A stretch of 64,000 bases of DNA from positions 248,001 to 312,000 of the forward strand of contig CAVOXF010000006.1 in the NCBI GenBank assembly GCA_963700375.1. The letters are read 5' to 3'. Made by a program: the position numbers and the translations under genes. The first letter of the stretch is position 1. Every line of letters starts with the position of its first letter. This document shows positions 32,960 to 42,018 of the stretch, piece by piece. Under the pieces are notes generated by a model, which worked only from the letters and a program-made list of their open reading frames with translations, was not told the DNA's origin and did not search any database. This stretch comes from JAHEEL01 sp963700375. GTDB lineage: Bacteria; Actinomycetota; Acidimicrobiia; Spongiisociales; UBA5794.

Positions 32960-34188
32960 TCGACCTGAGCCACCTCCGAGCCGACTTTCCGATCCTGGAT
33001 CGCGAGGTCAACGGGTGGCCTCTCGTCTATCTCGATTCGGCAGCGACGACGCAGAAGCCGGTTCAGGTCATCGATACCGTCGACGAGTACTACCGCACCA
33101 TCAACGCCAACGTGCATCGGGGCGCCCATACGCTGTCGGCCGAGGCAACCAATGCCTACGAGGGAGCACGAGCGAAGGTCGCATCGTTCCTCAATGCGTC
33201 ATCCCCGGATGAGATCGTCTTCTCCCGCGGGGCCACAACGGCGCTCAACCACATCGCGTACGGGTGGGGCCTCAACCACCTCAAGGAGGGCGATCGTGTC
33301 GTGCTCACGGTCATGGAGCACCACGCCAACGTCGTGCCGTGGCAGATCATCGCTCGCTATACCGGGATCGAACTCGTCTACCTGACGCTCGACGAGCAGT
33401 ACGAAGTGGACCTCACCGGCCTTGAGGACCTGTTGGATGATCGGGTCAAGGTCGTCGCCTTCTCCGGCATGTCGAACGTGACCGGCACCCTCGGGCCGGT
33501 GAACGCGCTGGTCGAAGCGGCACGTTCGGTCGGCGCTCTGGTCGTCGTCGACGGCGCACAACTCGTCCCGCACGCCCCAACCGACGTTCAGGCGATCGAC
33601 GCCGACTTCCTCGTCTTCTCCGGCCACAAGATGCTTGGTCCGACCGGCATTGGCGGCATGTGGGGCAAGCGAGAGCGACTCGAGGAGATGGAACCCACCG
33701 AAGGCGGCGGGGAGATGATCGCGGACGTCGGCCTGTACGAATCTCGGTGGGCGCCGATCCCCCAGAAGTTCGAAGCCGGAACGCCCCCGATCGCTCAGGC
33801 CATCGGCCTCGGCGCAGCCGTCGACTACCTCGAGGCCGTTGGGATGGACACGGTGCGGGACCACGAGCGCTCGCTCGTTGCGTACGCCCTGAAGCGACTC
33901 GACGAAGTCCCGGATCTCAAGGTCTACGGTCCGAGCGACCCTGCGAACCGGGGCGGAGCCGTCAGTTTCACCCTCGCCGATATCCACGCACACGACATCG
34001 CGACCATCCTCGACCAGTTCGGCATCGAGGTTCGCGCCGGCCACCATTGCGCGAAGCCGCTGACGCGTCACCTGCACGTGCCGGCGACCGCCCGGGCTTC
34101 GTTCTACCTCTACAACACCACCGACGAGGTCGACCGGCTCGCGGAGTGCCTGATGAAGGCTCGCACGGTGTTTGGCCTGTCCTCCTAA
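32956..34188 (+). CDS. sufS: Cysteine desulfurase SufS
   Basis: PLP enzyme that takes sulfur from cysteine for Fe-S assembly. 410 residues, group II. YLDSAATTQKP at the N-terminus, NVHRGAHTLS, the PLP histidine and aspartate in VMEHHANVVPW and VVDGAQ, PLP lysine in FSGHKMLGPTGIG, and the sulfur-accepting cysteine in RAGHHCAKPL. The TTG start overlaps the sufC stop (TTGA). SufU, its usual zinc partner in Gram-positive bacteria, follows 33 bases later. Confidence 0.95.
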
Positions 34189-34221
34189 ACAGTTCCCACG
34201 TCACGGTATCGTCTTGCCTGC

Positions 34222-34674
34222 ATGTCATCCCTCGATGAGCTCTACCGCCAGGTCATCCTCGACCACTTTCGCAATCCGCGCCACCGGGGCTCGCTCTCCG
34301 GTCCGCACGTTCATGCTGAGGGGATGAATCCGTCGTGTGGAGACGAGTTCTCGATCGACATTCGGATTGAGAACGGTGTCGTCGCAGACGCCGCGATCAT
34401 GGGCCAGGGCTGCTCCATCTCCCAGGCGTCCGGCTCGATGATGACGGAGGCCATCATCGGCAAGACGACCGACGAGGCTCGCGGACTTGCAGACACCTTC
34501 AAGTTGATGATGGGGATCACCGAGGGCGACGATCCCCTCGACCTGGAACATCCCGGCGCAGTACTGGGTGATCTCGAAGCCCTGCAGGGCGTACGGAAGT
34601 TTCCGGTCCGGATCAAGTGCGCCGACCTCCCATGGACGACACTGACCGACGCCCTCGATCAGTCCCAGGCCTAG
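34222..34674 (+). CDS. sufU: Zinc-dependent sulfurtransferase SufU
   Basis: 150 residues. Accepts sulfur from SufS and stimulates it. IscU fold with MNPSCGDEFSI, GQGCSISQASGSMM and RIKCADLPW, supplying the three cysteines and the aspartate that bind zinc. LYRQVILDHFRNPRHRG is the usual N-terminus. TATCGT at 34207-34212 ends 9 bases before the ATG. Confidence 0.94.
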   Translation: MSSLDELYRQVILDHFRNPRHRGSLSGPHVHAEGMNPSCGDEFSIDIRIENGVVADAAIMGQGCSISQASGSMMTEAIIGKTTDEARGLADTFKLMMGITEGDDPLDLEHPGAVLGDLEALQGVRKFPVRIKCADLPWTTLTDALDQSQA

Positions 34675-34944
34675 CTCTGTTGCTGGAGATCGCTCGCGGG
34701 CCGCACCATCGGCCAATGACCGCTCCTCGAAATCCCCGAAACACACCACGTGTCGCCATCATCACTCGAGGGCGACGAAACGGGGATGTCCCCAGCTCAT
34801 CCACCAAACGGTCGGATTAGAGTGTGAGACGACGCCCTCCTGGCTGTGTGTCGCCGGCGCTCAGAGGAAAGGGGGTATCCGATTTGCGAGCCGGCACACC
34901 ACATCCTGCCGGATCTCGGGCGCTCCGTTCGAGAAAGGGGAACT
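34675..34944. other. Intergenic region and leader of the 5'-nucleotidase gene
   Basis: The longest gene-free stretch (270 bases). A possible -10 TAGAGT is at 34818-34823, which would give a leader of about 115 bases. The leader contains a stem CCGGCA...TGCCGG near 34900-34922 and ends in AAGGGG before the ATG. No known riboswitch was recognised and no small coding frame is convincing. Confidence 0.4.
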
Positions 34945-37521
34945 ATGTTCCACGATCCAATCCCGCGCCGATCAAGGATGGGGGTCGTCCTCGTCTTGGT
35001 CGCGATGCTGGCTGCCCTCCTCGTCGTTGCAGCCCCCGCAGCTCTCGCGGATCCACCGGACAACTACGCAACCGCAGACTTCCAACTCACGGTCCTCCAC
35101 AACAACGACGGCGAATCACAGCTCGTCAACGCAGGAAGCGGGCTGGAGATGTACGGTGGTGCGGCACGGTTCAATGCGCTGGTCGACAACCAACGCGCAC
35201 TGCCGACCAACCCAAACCCAATCATGCTCTCGTCGGGAGACAACTTCTTGGCGGGACCTGAGTTCAATCTCGGGCTCAAACACCACACCGATACCGGTGA
35301 GCCGATGTACGACACATCCGCCATGGCGCTCATCGGCTACGACGCCGTGAATATGGGCAATCACGACTTCGACTTCGGCCCGGATGTCTTGGCCGAGTTC
35401 ATTAAGGGGTTCCTGACGCCGCCCACCGTTCCAGCACCGGCATACGCAGGTTCGTGGACCGCACCGCCGTACGTATCGGCCAACCTGGATTTCTCGGCCG
35501 AGCCGAATCTGGCCGCGCTCGTCGATCCGGCCGGACCGATCACAACTTCGGTCGTTCCAGCGACGCCAATCGCCAAGAGCACCGTTATCACCGTGGGCGG
35601 TCAGAGCGTCGGGATCATCGGCCTGGAAACGCCGAATCTGGCATCGATCTCGAGTCCGCGCGATGTCATCATCGACAGGGACACGGTCAAGGTCGTGAAG
35701 GATCAGGTCGCTGCGCTTTTGGCGCTCGCCTCCCCGCCCAACAAGATCATCCTCACCAGCCACCTCCAGTCGATCGAAAACGAGAAGGCACTGGTCGCCC
35801 AGGTGACCGGAATCGATGTTGTGATCGCGGGTGGCGGTGACGAGCTGCTGGCCAACACCGCGGATCCTCTCGTGCCCGGCGACGAAGGACTCGTCTACGG
35901 CACCTACCCCCAGTGGGTGCAGGACAAGGGCGGCGCTTACGTGCCGATTGTCACCACGTCCGGCGAGTACAAGTATCTGGGGCAACTCCAGGTCGGATTC
36001 GACTCACTCGGGAACGTAGTTGGGATTGGTCCTCAGAGCGGACCGCTCGTCGTTTCGACGGCGGCGGGCAACGACGCGGACATGCAGAAGTACGTCGTCG
36101 ACCCGGTTGTCGCCGGTCTGGCCGCGCTCAAGGCCGAGAAGGTGGCGACCAGCAAGGTGGCACTCGACGGTCTGCGCGGCTCTGTCCGCTTCATGGAGAC
36201 CAATGAGGGCAATCTCATCGCCGATTCGTACATCTGGCAGGCCACCGAACTCGCCGACGAGTTCGGTGTCGCGGTGCCCGATGTGGCGATCACCAACGGT
36301 GGAGGAATCCGCAACAACACGGTCATCGCTGCAGGCGATCTGACCGTGCTCGATACGTTCGACATGGTTCCGTTCCCGAACTTCCTCACGGTGGTCGAGA
36401 AGGTCCCGATTGTGCACTTCAAGGAGCTCCTTGAGAACGCAGTCTCGGACATCGACGGCTCGAGTGGGCGGTTCGCTCAGATTGCCGGCTTCACGATGAC
36501 CTACAACCCGGAGGAGACGGCTCAGGTCGTCGACGACGCCGGCTATGTGCTGAAGCCGGGTCATCGGATCCAGTCTGTCGTCCTCGACGACGGGACTGTG
36601 CTTGTCGACGACGGCGCGGTTGTACCTGGAAAGCCAACGGTGAATATCGCGACGATCGACTTCCTCGTTCGCGGCGGGGATCAGTACCCGTTCCGTGGGC
36701 TGCCGTTCACCGTGCTCGGTGCGACGTATCAGCAGGCGCTCGAGAACTACCTGCGGGAGATCGGCACCGTGACCGCTGCGGACTACCCGGAAGGCGGTGA
36801 GGGCCGTATCGGCGTCACGTTGTTCGAATCGAACTTCGGACTCGTCGATACCTCGCGGGGTCTCTGGAAGCTCGGGGTCAACGCGTTCTATTACGGCATT
36901 CCCGGTGACTACCCGTTCGTGGGCGACTGGGACTGCGACGGCATTGATACGCCTGGCTTGTATCGGCAGTCGGACGGCTACGCCTACCTGAGGAACTCGA
37001 ACACGCAAGGAATTGCGGACATCAAGTTCTTCTTCGGGGATCCCGGTGATGTTCCGATCGCCGGCGACTTCAACGGGGACGGATGCGACACCGTGTCGAT
37101 CTATCGACCGTCGAACCAGACGTTCTATATCATCAACAAGCTCGGATCCAACGATGCCGGTCTCGGTGCTGCCGAGTTCAGCTTCATGTTCGGCGACCCG
37201 GGTGATGAGCCGTTCGTCGGAGATCTCAACGGCGACGGAATCGACGAAGTCGGCCTTCATCGTGACACCACCGGTTTGGTCTACTACCGGAACACGTTGA
37301 CGACCGGCGTTGCCGACGCCTCGTTCATCTGGGGCAACCCCGCTGATGTGGTCTTCGCAGGAGACTGGAACGGCAACGGAACCGATTCCGTCGGTCTGCT
37401 CCGTCATTCGGACTCGACGTTCTACTTCCGGAACACGAACACCCAAGGCGTCGCGGACGGCAGCGTCCTCGTCGCCGGCGGGAGTTCCGACGCTCCGGTG
37501 GCGGGAATCTTCAGCAAGTAA
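34945..37521 (+). CDS. Secreted 5'-nucleotidase/metallophosphatase with C-terminal FG-GAP/VCBS-like repeats
   Basis: 858 residues. Signal peptide (VVLVLVAMLAALLVVAAPAALA). Calcineurin-like domain about 45-340: VLHNNDGES, SSGDNFL, MGNHDFDFG, ILTSHLQS, GGGDELL. The 5'-nucleotidase C-terminal domain about 395-630 has TNEGNLIAD and ITNGGGIRNN. Residues about 645-858 are four repeats of 45-50 residues, each with a calcium-type motif (DWDCDGID, DFNGDGCD, DLNGDGID, DWNGNGTD) and phrases such as YLRNSNTQGIAD; I have seen similar repeats on actinobacterial secreted proteins. Several usual metal-ligand histidines are replaced (NNDGES instead of NDxHG; GGGDE instead of GGHxH), so nucleotidase activity is not certain. 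Strong terminator follows. Confidence 0.87.
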   Translation: MFHDPIPRRSRMGVVLVLVAMLAALLVVAAPAALADPPDNYATADFQLTVLHNNDGESQLVNAGSGLEMYGGAARFNALVDNQRALPTNPNPIMLSSGDNFLAGPEFNLGLKHHTDTGEPMYDTSAMALIGYDAVNMGNHDFDFGPDVLAEFIKGFLTPPTVPAPAYAGSWTAPPYVSANLDFSAEPNLAALVDPAGPITTSVVPATPIAKSTVITVGGQSVGIIGLETPNLASISSPRDVIIDRDTVKVVKDQVAALLALASPPNKIILTSHLQSIENEKALVAQVTGIDVVIAGGGDELLANTADPLVPGDEGLVYGTYPQWVQDKGGAYVPIVTTSGEYKYLGQLQVGFDSLGNVVGIGPQSGPLVVSTAAGNDADMQKYVVDPVVAGLAALKAEKVATSKVALDGLRGSVRFMETNEGNLIADSYIWQATELADEFGVAVPDVAITNGGGIRNNTVIAAGDLTVLDTFDMVPFPNFLTVVEKVPIVHFKELLENAVSDIDGSSGRFAQIAGFTMTYNPEETAQVVDDAGYVLKPGHRIQSVVLDDGTVLVDDGAVVPGKPTVNIATIDFLVRGGDQYPFRGLPFTVLGATYQQALENYLREIGTVTAADYPEGGEGRIGVTLFESNFGLVDTSRGLWKLGVNAFYYGIPGDYPFVGDWDCDGIDTPGLYRQSDGYAYLRNSNTQGIADIKFFFGDPGDVPIAGDFNGDGCDTVSIYRPSNQTFYIINKLGSNDAGLGAAEFSFMFGDPGDEPFVGDLNGDGIDEVGLHRDTTGLVYYRNTLTTGVADASFIWGNPADVVFAGDWNGNGTDSVGLLRHSDSTFYFRNTNTQGVADGSVLVAGGSSDAPVAGIFSK

Positions 37522-37559
37522 CAGTGACTCGCACGGCGATCTGCCGGTAGCGACGACAG

Positions 37560-37595
37560 GATCGGGGTCCGGCTCGCAGGAGCCGGACCCCGATC
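37560..37595. terminator. Perfect 16-bp stem-loop between convergent genes
   Basis: GATCGGGGTCCGGCTC, loop GCAG, then the exact complement. No T-run on either side, but position between two convergent stops and stem strength fit a bidirectional terminator. Confidence 0.8.
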
Positions 37596-37642
37596 ACGTG
37601 AACCCTGGAGCGTCGCCTCGTCCACACGTCCCGGCTCGGAAT

Positions 37643-38083
37643 TCAAGCGTGAGGTGGCCGGCTGGTGGGTGGAATCACCGAGGTGGCCGGAACGACCCCG
37701 GCAGGATCTTTGCCGACCAGGAGGTCTGCTGCCGCCCGTCGCTCAGCATCCGGGGTCGTATCGGCGAGCACCAGGTCGACAGCCCGTTGCCGGGCAGCCT
37801 CGAGAACGGCACCCTGAACCAGCGCTCGCGTGCGGCGCCGCTCGCTTGCGGCGCCGAGGTGCGGAGAGAGCCACAGAGCAAGTGCGGCGACAGCCGCGAG
37901 CCATACGAGTGCCCAGAGCAATACGCCAGCCACGCCCCCGACGGCCACAAGCGTGACCGACGACGCGATCGTGACGGCACCTCCGAGGATGACCACGTTG
38001 AGCGCCGCCGTGCCGTCGCGGTCGGCCGCCCCGAACGCGATGCGAACCTCTTCGAACAACTCATGTCGCCAATGGTTGGACAT
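37643..38083 (-). CDS. Hypothetical membrane protein
   Basis: 146 residues: N-terminal NHWRHELFEEVRIAFGAADRDG, two adjacent membrane helices (VVILGGAVTIASSVTLVAVG and VAGVLLWALVWLAAVAALALWL), then a charged helical stretch of Arg/Ala (SERRRTRALVQGAVLEAARQ) and a Pro-rich end. Family not recognised. ATG 38083 is preceded at 6 bases by TACGCT (38090-38095). The ATG at 38143 would add residues unlike a membrane-protein N-terminus. Confidence 0.7.
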   Translation of the reverse strand: MSNHWRHELFEEVRIAFGAADRDGTAALNVVILGGAVTIASSVTLVAVGGVAGVLLWALVWLAAVAALALWLSPHLGAASERRRTRALVQGAVLEAARQRAVDLVLADTTPDAERRAAADLLVGKDPAGVVPATSVIPPTSRPPHA

Positions 38084-38219
38084 CCACCAAGCGTACCCCG
38101 GCGGCCCAGAAATCGACCCGTTCAGATCGGCGGTAGTTGCCACGGACCGAGACCGGGATCCGCGAAGATCTCAGAGATGACTGCTCCTGAAGCTGGGGCC
38201 CCAGGTGCGGGATGGGAAC

Positions 38220-38242
38220 GTTGCCTTGTAGGCGAAGGCAAC
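38220..38242. repeat. 8-bp inverted repeat upstream of the quinone-reductase gene
   Basis: GTTGCCTT, 7 bases, AAGGCAAC. A separate 12-bp palindrome CTGGGGCCCCAG lies at 38193-38204. Both are in the 239-base gap between divergent genes and could be operators or leader stems. Confidence 0.5.
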
Positions 38243-38322
38243 TGTGCGGTCGGCCGGTAATCCGAATCGCGGGCGGTGGCGAAACGGCCTCAGCACTCCG
38301 CACAGAGGCCCGGGAGGGTGAG

Positions 38323-39288
38323 ATGAAGGCAATTGTCCAGAGCGGTCACGGCGGACCCGAGGTCCTCGCACTGGTCGAGGTCGACCGGCCGACCATCAAG
38401 GACGACGAGGTGCTGGTTCGGGTCCGGGCGGCCTCGGTCGGCGCCTGGGACTGGCACGTCATGCGGGGCGAACCGCGCATCATGGGCATCACCGGCCAAA
38501 TCAAGCCGATGCGCGGCATCCCCGGGTTGGACTTCGCCGGGGAGATCGAGGCAGTCGGGAAGAACGTGATCGACCTGCATCCTGGCGTCGAGGTGTACGA
38601 AGAGTCCGAGGGCGCCTTCGCCGAGTACGTGGGCGCCCCGGTCGGCAACGTCGCTCCGAAGCCGACCAACCTGTCGTTCGAGGATGCGGCTTCCGTTCCG
38701 GTCGCGGAATTCACCGCCTTGATGGGACTCCAGGACGTAGGGAAGATCCGGTCGGGGCAGAGGGTGCTGATCGTTGGGGCGGGAGGCGGCGTCGGATCGT
38801 TCGCGGTGCGAATCGCGGTATCCATGGGCGCACACGTGACCGGCGTGTGCAGCACCGGCGGTGTCGACGTGCTGCGGTCACTTGGAGCCGAGGCGGTGAT
38901 CGACTACACCAAGGAAGACTTCTCGGACAACGGTGACCACTACGACGTGATCTTCGAACTCGCCGGAACGCACCCGTTGTCGGTGTTTCGAGCTTCGCTC
39001 ACCCCCGGGGGTACCCTCGTGATGGGCAATGGGTCGGGCGGGCGGTGGTTCGGACCGATTGGGAAGACTGCCAAGGCGTTTGCCGTTTCTCCGTTCGTCA
39101 GGCAACGGTTCGTCCCGTTCGTGGGGAAGGCGACCAGAGAGCGACTCGTCGCACTGAAGGGTCTCATCGAAACCGGGAAGGTTGGTCCGGTCATCGACCG
39201 TACCTATCCCCTGAGCGGGGTCCCGGATGCGATCGCATACGTCGAGCAGGAACACAACCGGGGCAAGACCGTCATCACCGTTGCCTGA
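38323..39288 (+). CDS. Medium-chain dehydrogenase, NADPH:quinone reductase-like
   Basis: 321 residues without the catalytic or structural zinc cysteines, so a zeta-crystallin-type reductase: N-terminal MKAIVQSGHGGPEVLALVEV, PGLDFAGEIEAVG, VLIVGAGGGVGSFAVRIA (NADPH-binding), RSLGAEAVIDYTKED, GGTLVMGNGSGG. Substrate unknown. ATG 38323 has GGGAGG 5 bases upstream. The TetR gene lies next to it in the convergent direction, so that regulator more likely acts on its own divergent neighbour. Confidence 0.88.
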   Translation: MKAIVQSGHGGPEVLALVEVDRPTIKDDEVLVRVRAASVGAWDWHVMRGEPRIMGITGQIKPMRGIPGLDFAGEIEAVGKNVIDLHPGVEVYEESEGAFAEYVGAPVGNVAPKPTNLSFEDAASVPVAEFTALMGLQDVGKIRSGQRVLIVGAGGGVGSFAVRIAVSMGAHVTGVCSTGGVDVLRSLGAEAVIDYTKEDFSDNGDHYDVIFELAGTHPLSVFRASLTPGGTLVMGNGSGGRWFGPIGKTAKAFAVSPFVRQRFVPFVGKATRERLVALKGLIETGKVGPVIDRTYPLSGVPDAIAYVEQEHNRGKTVITVA

Positions 39289-39315
39289 AATGACCGCATT
39301 CGAGGTGTCGCCCGC

Positions 39316-39888
39316 TCATGCCGAGATGTCGATCGTCCGATCGACGACGGAGGAGATCCAGTCATCGGTAACCGCCCCCCTCCGCATCATGATTCGAAAC
39401 CAGATCTGTGAGGCCAATGCTTCGATCATGCCGTTTGGATCCGCTCGACCCGACACCTCGCCTCGCTCGATCGCCCGCTCGACGATCACCGCCGCTCTTG
39501 AGAAGCGCTCCGACCAGAAGACCTGGGCGAGGCTGCTCAGCGTCGGCGAGTCGGCCTCCACGAGGACCGCCGTCGCCACGGCCCTGCCGACAGGTTCCGA
39601 GATCATCGTGGCTATCAATCGGCCGAGAGCGAGCAGGTCGCCGGTGAGAGTTCCGGTATCTGGAATCGGGATCCCCTCGCTGCCCCGGTTGAGGAGCGCA
39701 TCGAGCACTACCTGATCGGCGCCGCCCCATCGCCGATAGATCGTGGTCTTGTGGACGCCGGATCGCTCGGCGATCCGCTCGACGCTGAGCGAGCCCCACC
39801 CCGAGGCGCCAATCTCGCTCAGCGCCGCTTCCAGCACTGCCGCGCGAACTCGAGCCGATCGGCCGCCGGGTCGTTGTCGTGGTTCCAT
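39316..39888 (-). CDS. TetR/AcrR family transcriptional regulator
   Basis: 190 residues. N-terminal helix-turn-helix (SVERIAERSGVHKTTIYRRW) and a TetR_C-like ligand domain. ATG 39888 fits; TATTGT at 39895-39900 ends 6 bases before it. The gene is divergent from the SRPBCC gene, with an imperfect palindrome in the 85-base gap, so autoregulation and control of that gene are likely. Confidence 0.88.
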   Translation of the reverse strand: MEPRQRPGGRSARVRAAVLEAALSEIGASGWGSLSVERIAERSGVHKTTIYRRWGGADQVVLDALLNRGSEGIPIPDTGTLTGDLLALGRLIATMISEPVGRAVATAVLVEADSPTLSSLAQVFWSERFSRAAVIVERAIERGEVSGRADPNGMIEALASQIWFRIMMRRGAVTDDWISSVVDRTIDISA

Positions 39889-39900
39889 CTGGGCACAATA

Positions 39901-39919
39901 ACGCAACTACATGTTGCAT
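39901..39919. promoter_or_regulatory. Probable TetR operator between divergent genes
   Basis: ACGCAAC, TACAT, GTTGCAT: arms match at 6 of 7 positions. It directly adjoins the TetR gene's -10 (39895-39900), so bound repressor would block that promoter. Confidence 0.55.
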
Positions 39920-39973
39920 TACGAATCGATACCGCCTAGGCTAACGCCACACTTCGTCGCTTTAGGAGCAGCC

Positions 39974-40408
39974 ATGCGTCAACTCACGAGCACCATCGAG
40001 ATCAGCAGCAGCCCGGGGGTCGTGTGGGAGATCCTCATGGACTTCGCGGCGTACCCCGATTGGAATCCGTTCGTTCGAGAGATCGCGGGGATCCCTTCAG
40101 AAGGTGAGCGACTCACCGTCCGCCTCCAGAATCCCGGCGGCAAGGCGATGACGTTCACCCCGATCGTCACCGAGGCGGTCGCGGATCGGGCATTCTCGTG
40201 GCTTGGCAAGCTCGGATTCAAGGGGGTGTTCGACGGCCATCACCACTTCAAGATCGAGGCCATCGAAGACATCGGAGTCCGGTTCACGCAGAGCGAGGAC
40301 TTCAGCGGAGCCCTCGTTCCTGTGGTGTGGGGCATGGTCACCAAGAAGACACAACCGGGCTTCGACGCGATGAACGCCGCACTCAAGGAGCGGGCGGAGC
40401 GCCGCTAG
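39974..40408 (+). CDS. SRPBCC family protein
   Basis: 144 residues forming a START/Bet v1-like fold: MRQLTSTIEISSSPGVVWEILMDFAAYPDWNPFVREIAG, GGKAMTFTPIVTEA, HHHFKIEAIED, ending with a helix. Binds a hydrophobic ligand in the family; ligand unknown. AGGAG stands 6-7 bases before the ATG. Divergent from the TetR gene and probably controlled by it. Its TAG shares CTAG with the convergent pncB stop. Confidence 0.87.
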   Translation: MRQLTSTIEISSSPGVVWEILMDFAAYPDWNPFVREIAGIPSEGERLTVRLQNPGGKAMTFTPIVTEAVADRAFSWLGKLGFKGVFDGHHHFKIEAIEDIGVRFTQSEDFSGALVPVVWGMVTKKTQPGFDAMNAALKERAERR

Positions 40409-41949
40409 TCCGACCGCCGCTCCCGGGCGATCATCTCTCCCTGGAGCTGCTTCACCTTCCGCGTCAGCGACACGTGATAGACATGCGGGTTGACGAGTCG
40501 CCGGACCCCGGTGTCGAGGCGTTCGAGATCCAGCGTCCGACGCTCCCTCATTTCCGCGAGTGAGGGCGCGGGGCTGGTTCGAGTCCCGGCGGCGTAGACG
40601 GGGACCACGAGCTCTTCGACATCGCGGACGTGGTCGAGGCGTCGAGCGATGCCCTCACGGTGCGGGTGATACAGCTCGAGGCTCTCCCCGGATGACAGGT
40701 CCTCGTCGCCGGCGGATACAACGTCAGCGGATGCGAGCCCCCGCTCGTCATAGACCCGCCACACTCGCTTGTCCCCCGGTATCGGCATCTTCTCGGGCGT
40801 GTCCGAGATCTTCATCGCCGGGACCCACCCCCCGGCGCCGTTGATCGCAACGAGCTTGTAGACGCCCCCGAGGGCCGAGTAGCCGTGCGAAGTGATCAGC
40901 CGCGTCCCGACGCCGTAGACCAGTCGGTGGAGTACGGCGGAGGAGTCAACGCCATAGCGCGGCGCCTCGTCGGAAATCTGCGCCCGGATCTGCCACATCG
41001 CTAATTCGTCGAGTTCGGACGACAGCACGATGCGGGTGTTCGGAAAGCCGGCGGCATCGAGCATGCTGGCCGCCCGCACCGCAAGGTGAGCAAGGTCCCC
41101 CGAGTCGAGGCGGATCCCGATCGGCTCGTGTCCATCGGCCCGGAGTTCGTCGAAGACCGCAATCGCATTCGGGATGCCGCTCTCGAGCGTATCGATCGTG
41201 TCGACGAGCAGGAGGCACTCGTCCGGGTACGTTGCCGCGTACGCCCGGAATGCCCCGATCTCACCCTCCCCCAGCGCCATGAACAGCTGCACCATCGAAT
41301 GCCCGTGTGTGCCCTGGGGATCCACGCCCATGGCGGTTGACGCGCCGACGTTGCTCGAGGCGTCGGCACCTCCAATGAGCGCAGCCCGCGCCCCGGCATT
41401 CGCCCCGACGTCGGGGCCGCGTCGCATGCCGAATTCCAGCACCGGTCCCCCGGCGGCCGCCTCGGCAACCCGGGAGGCCTTGGTTGCGACGAGCGTTTGG
41501 TAGTTGAGGTGGTTGAGGAACGAGGTTTCGAGGATTTGGGCGACGGCGAGCGGGCCTTCAACGACCGAGATCGGTTCGTGGCCATGGACGACACGGCCCT
41601 CGGGGACCGAGCGGATCGACACGGACCCGAAACCCCCCGTCTCGGCAAGCCACGCAAGGAACCCATTGTCGAATCGCGGTTGCCCCGTTCGGTCCCGCTG
41701 CGCTCGCAGGTAGTCGAGGTCGGCCTCTCGGATGCGGGTCGAATCGATCCAGTCGAGCAGCCAGTCGAGACCGGCAAACACGGCGTATCCGGCCTGGTGG
41801 CGCCCGTAGTCCGGGTACCGCCGGAAGAAGTAGTCAAACTGGGCCGTGCGCTCATGCAAGCCGTACTTCCAGTACAGCTGCGCCATCGTGAGCTGGTACT
41901 GATCCGTAAAGAGAAACCCCTCAGTGAGATCGCGCCGTTCATTCGTCAT
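40405..41949 (-). CDS. pncB: Nicotinate phosphoribosyltransferase
   Basis: First step of NAD salvage from nicotinate. 514 residues. FTDQYQLTMAQLYWK near the N-terminus, FDYFFRRYP, LNYQTLVATKASR, EFGMRRGPD, HGHSMVQLFMALGEGE, IRLDSGDLAHLA, and SSELDE. TAGGGT at 41957-41962 ends 7 bases before the ATG. With two sirtuins in the window, which release nicotinamide from NAD, salvage is a sensible companion function, although a nicotinamidase is not present here. Confidence 0.94.
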   Translation of the reverse strand: MTNERRDLTEGFLFTDQYQLTMAQLYWKYGLHERTAQFDYFFRRYPDYGRHQAGYAVFAGLDWLLDWIDSTRIREADLDYLRAQRDRTGQPRFDNGFLAWLAETGGFGSVSIRSVPEGRVVHGHEPISVVEGPLAVAQILETSFLNHLNYQTLVATKASRVAEAAAGGPVLEFGMRRGPDVGANAGARAALIGGADASSNVGASTAMGVDPQGTHGHSMVQLFMALGEGEIGAFRAYAATYPDECLLLVDTIDTLESGIPNAIAVFDELRADGHEPIGIRLDSGDLAHLAVRAASMLDAAGFPNTRIVLSSELDELAMWQIRAQISDEAPRYGVDSSAVLHRLVYGVGTRLITSHGYSALGGVYKLVAINGAGGWVPAMKISDTPEKMPIPGDKRVWRVYDERGLASADVVSAGDEDLSSGESLELYHPHREGIARRLDHVRDVEELVVPVYAAGTRTSPAPSLAEMRERRTLDLERLDTGVRRLVNPHVYHVSLTRKVKQLQGEMIARERRSD

Positions 41950-42018
41950 TGATCACACCCTAGGAGACCGTAAGCCGAACAAAGGCCGGGTTCTCGCGCC
42001 GTTTGCCGGTTCTCGTTC

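Noticed and set aside
34715..34819. A 34-codon frame in the gap after sufU
   Set aside because: Arg/Pro/Thr composition, no ribosome site or TANNNT before it, nothing recognisable.
34820..34944. Possible riboswitch in the 5'-nucleotidase leader
   Set aside because: One small stem is visible but no known aptamer core could be matched by eye.
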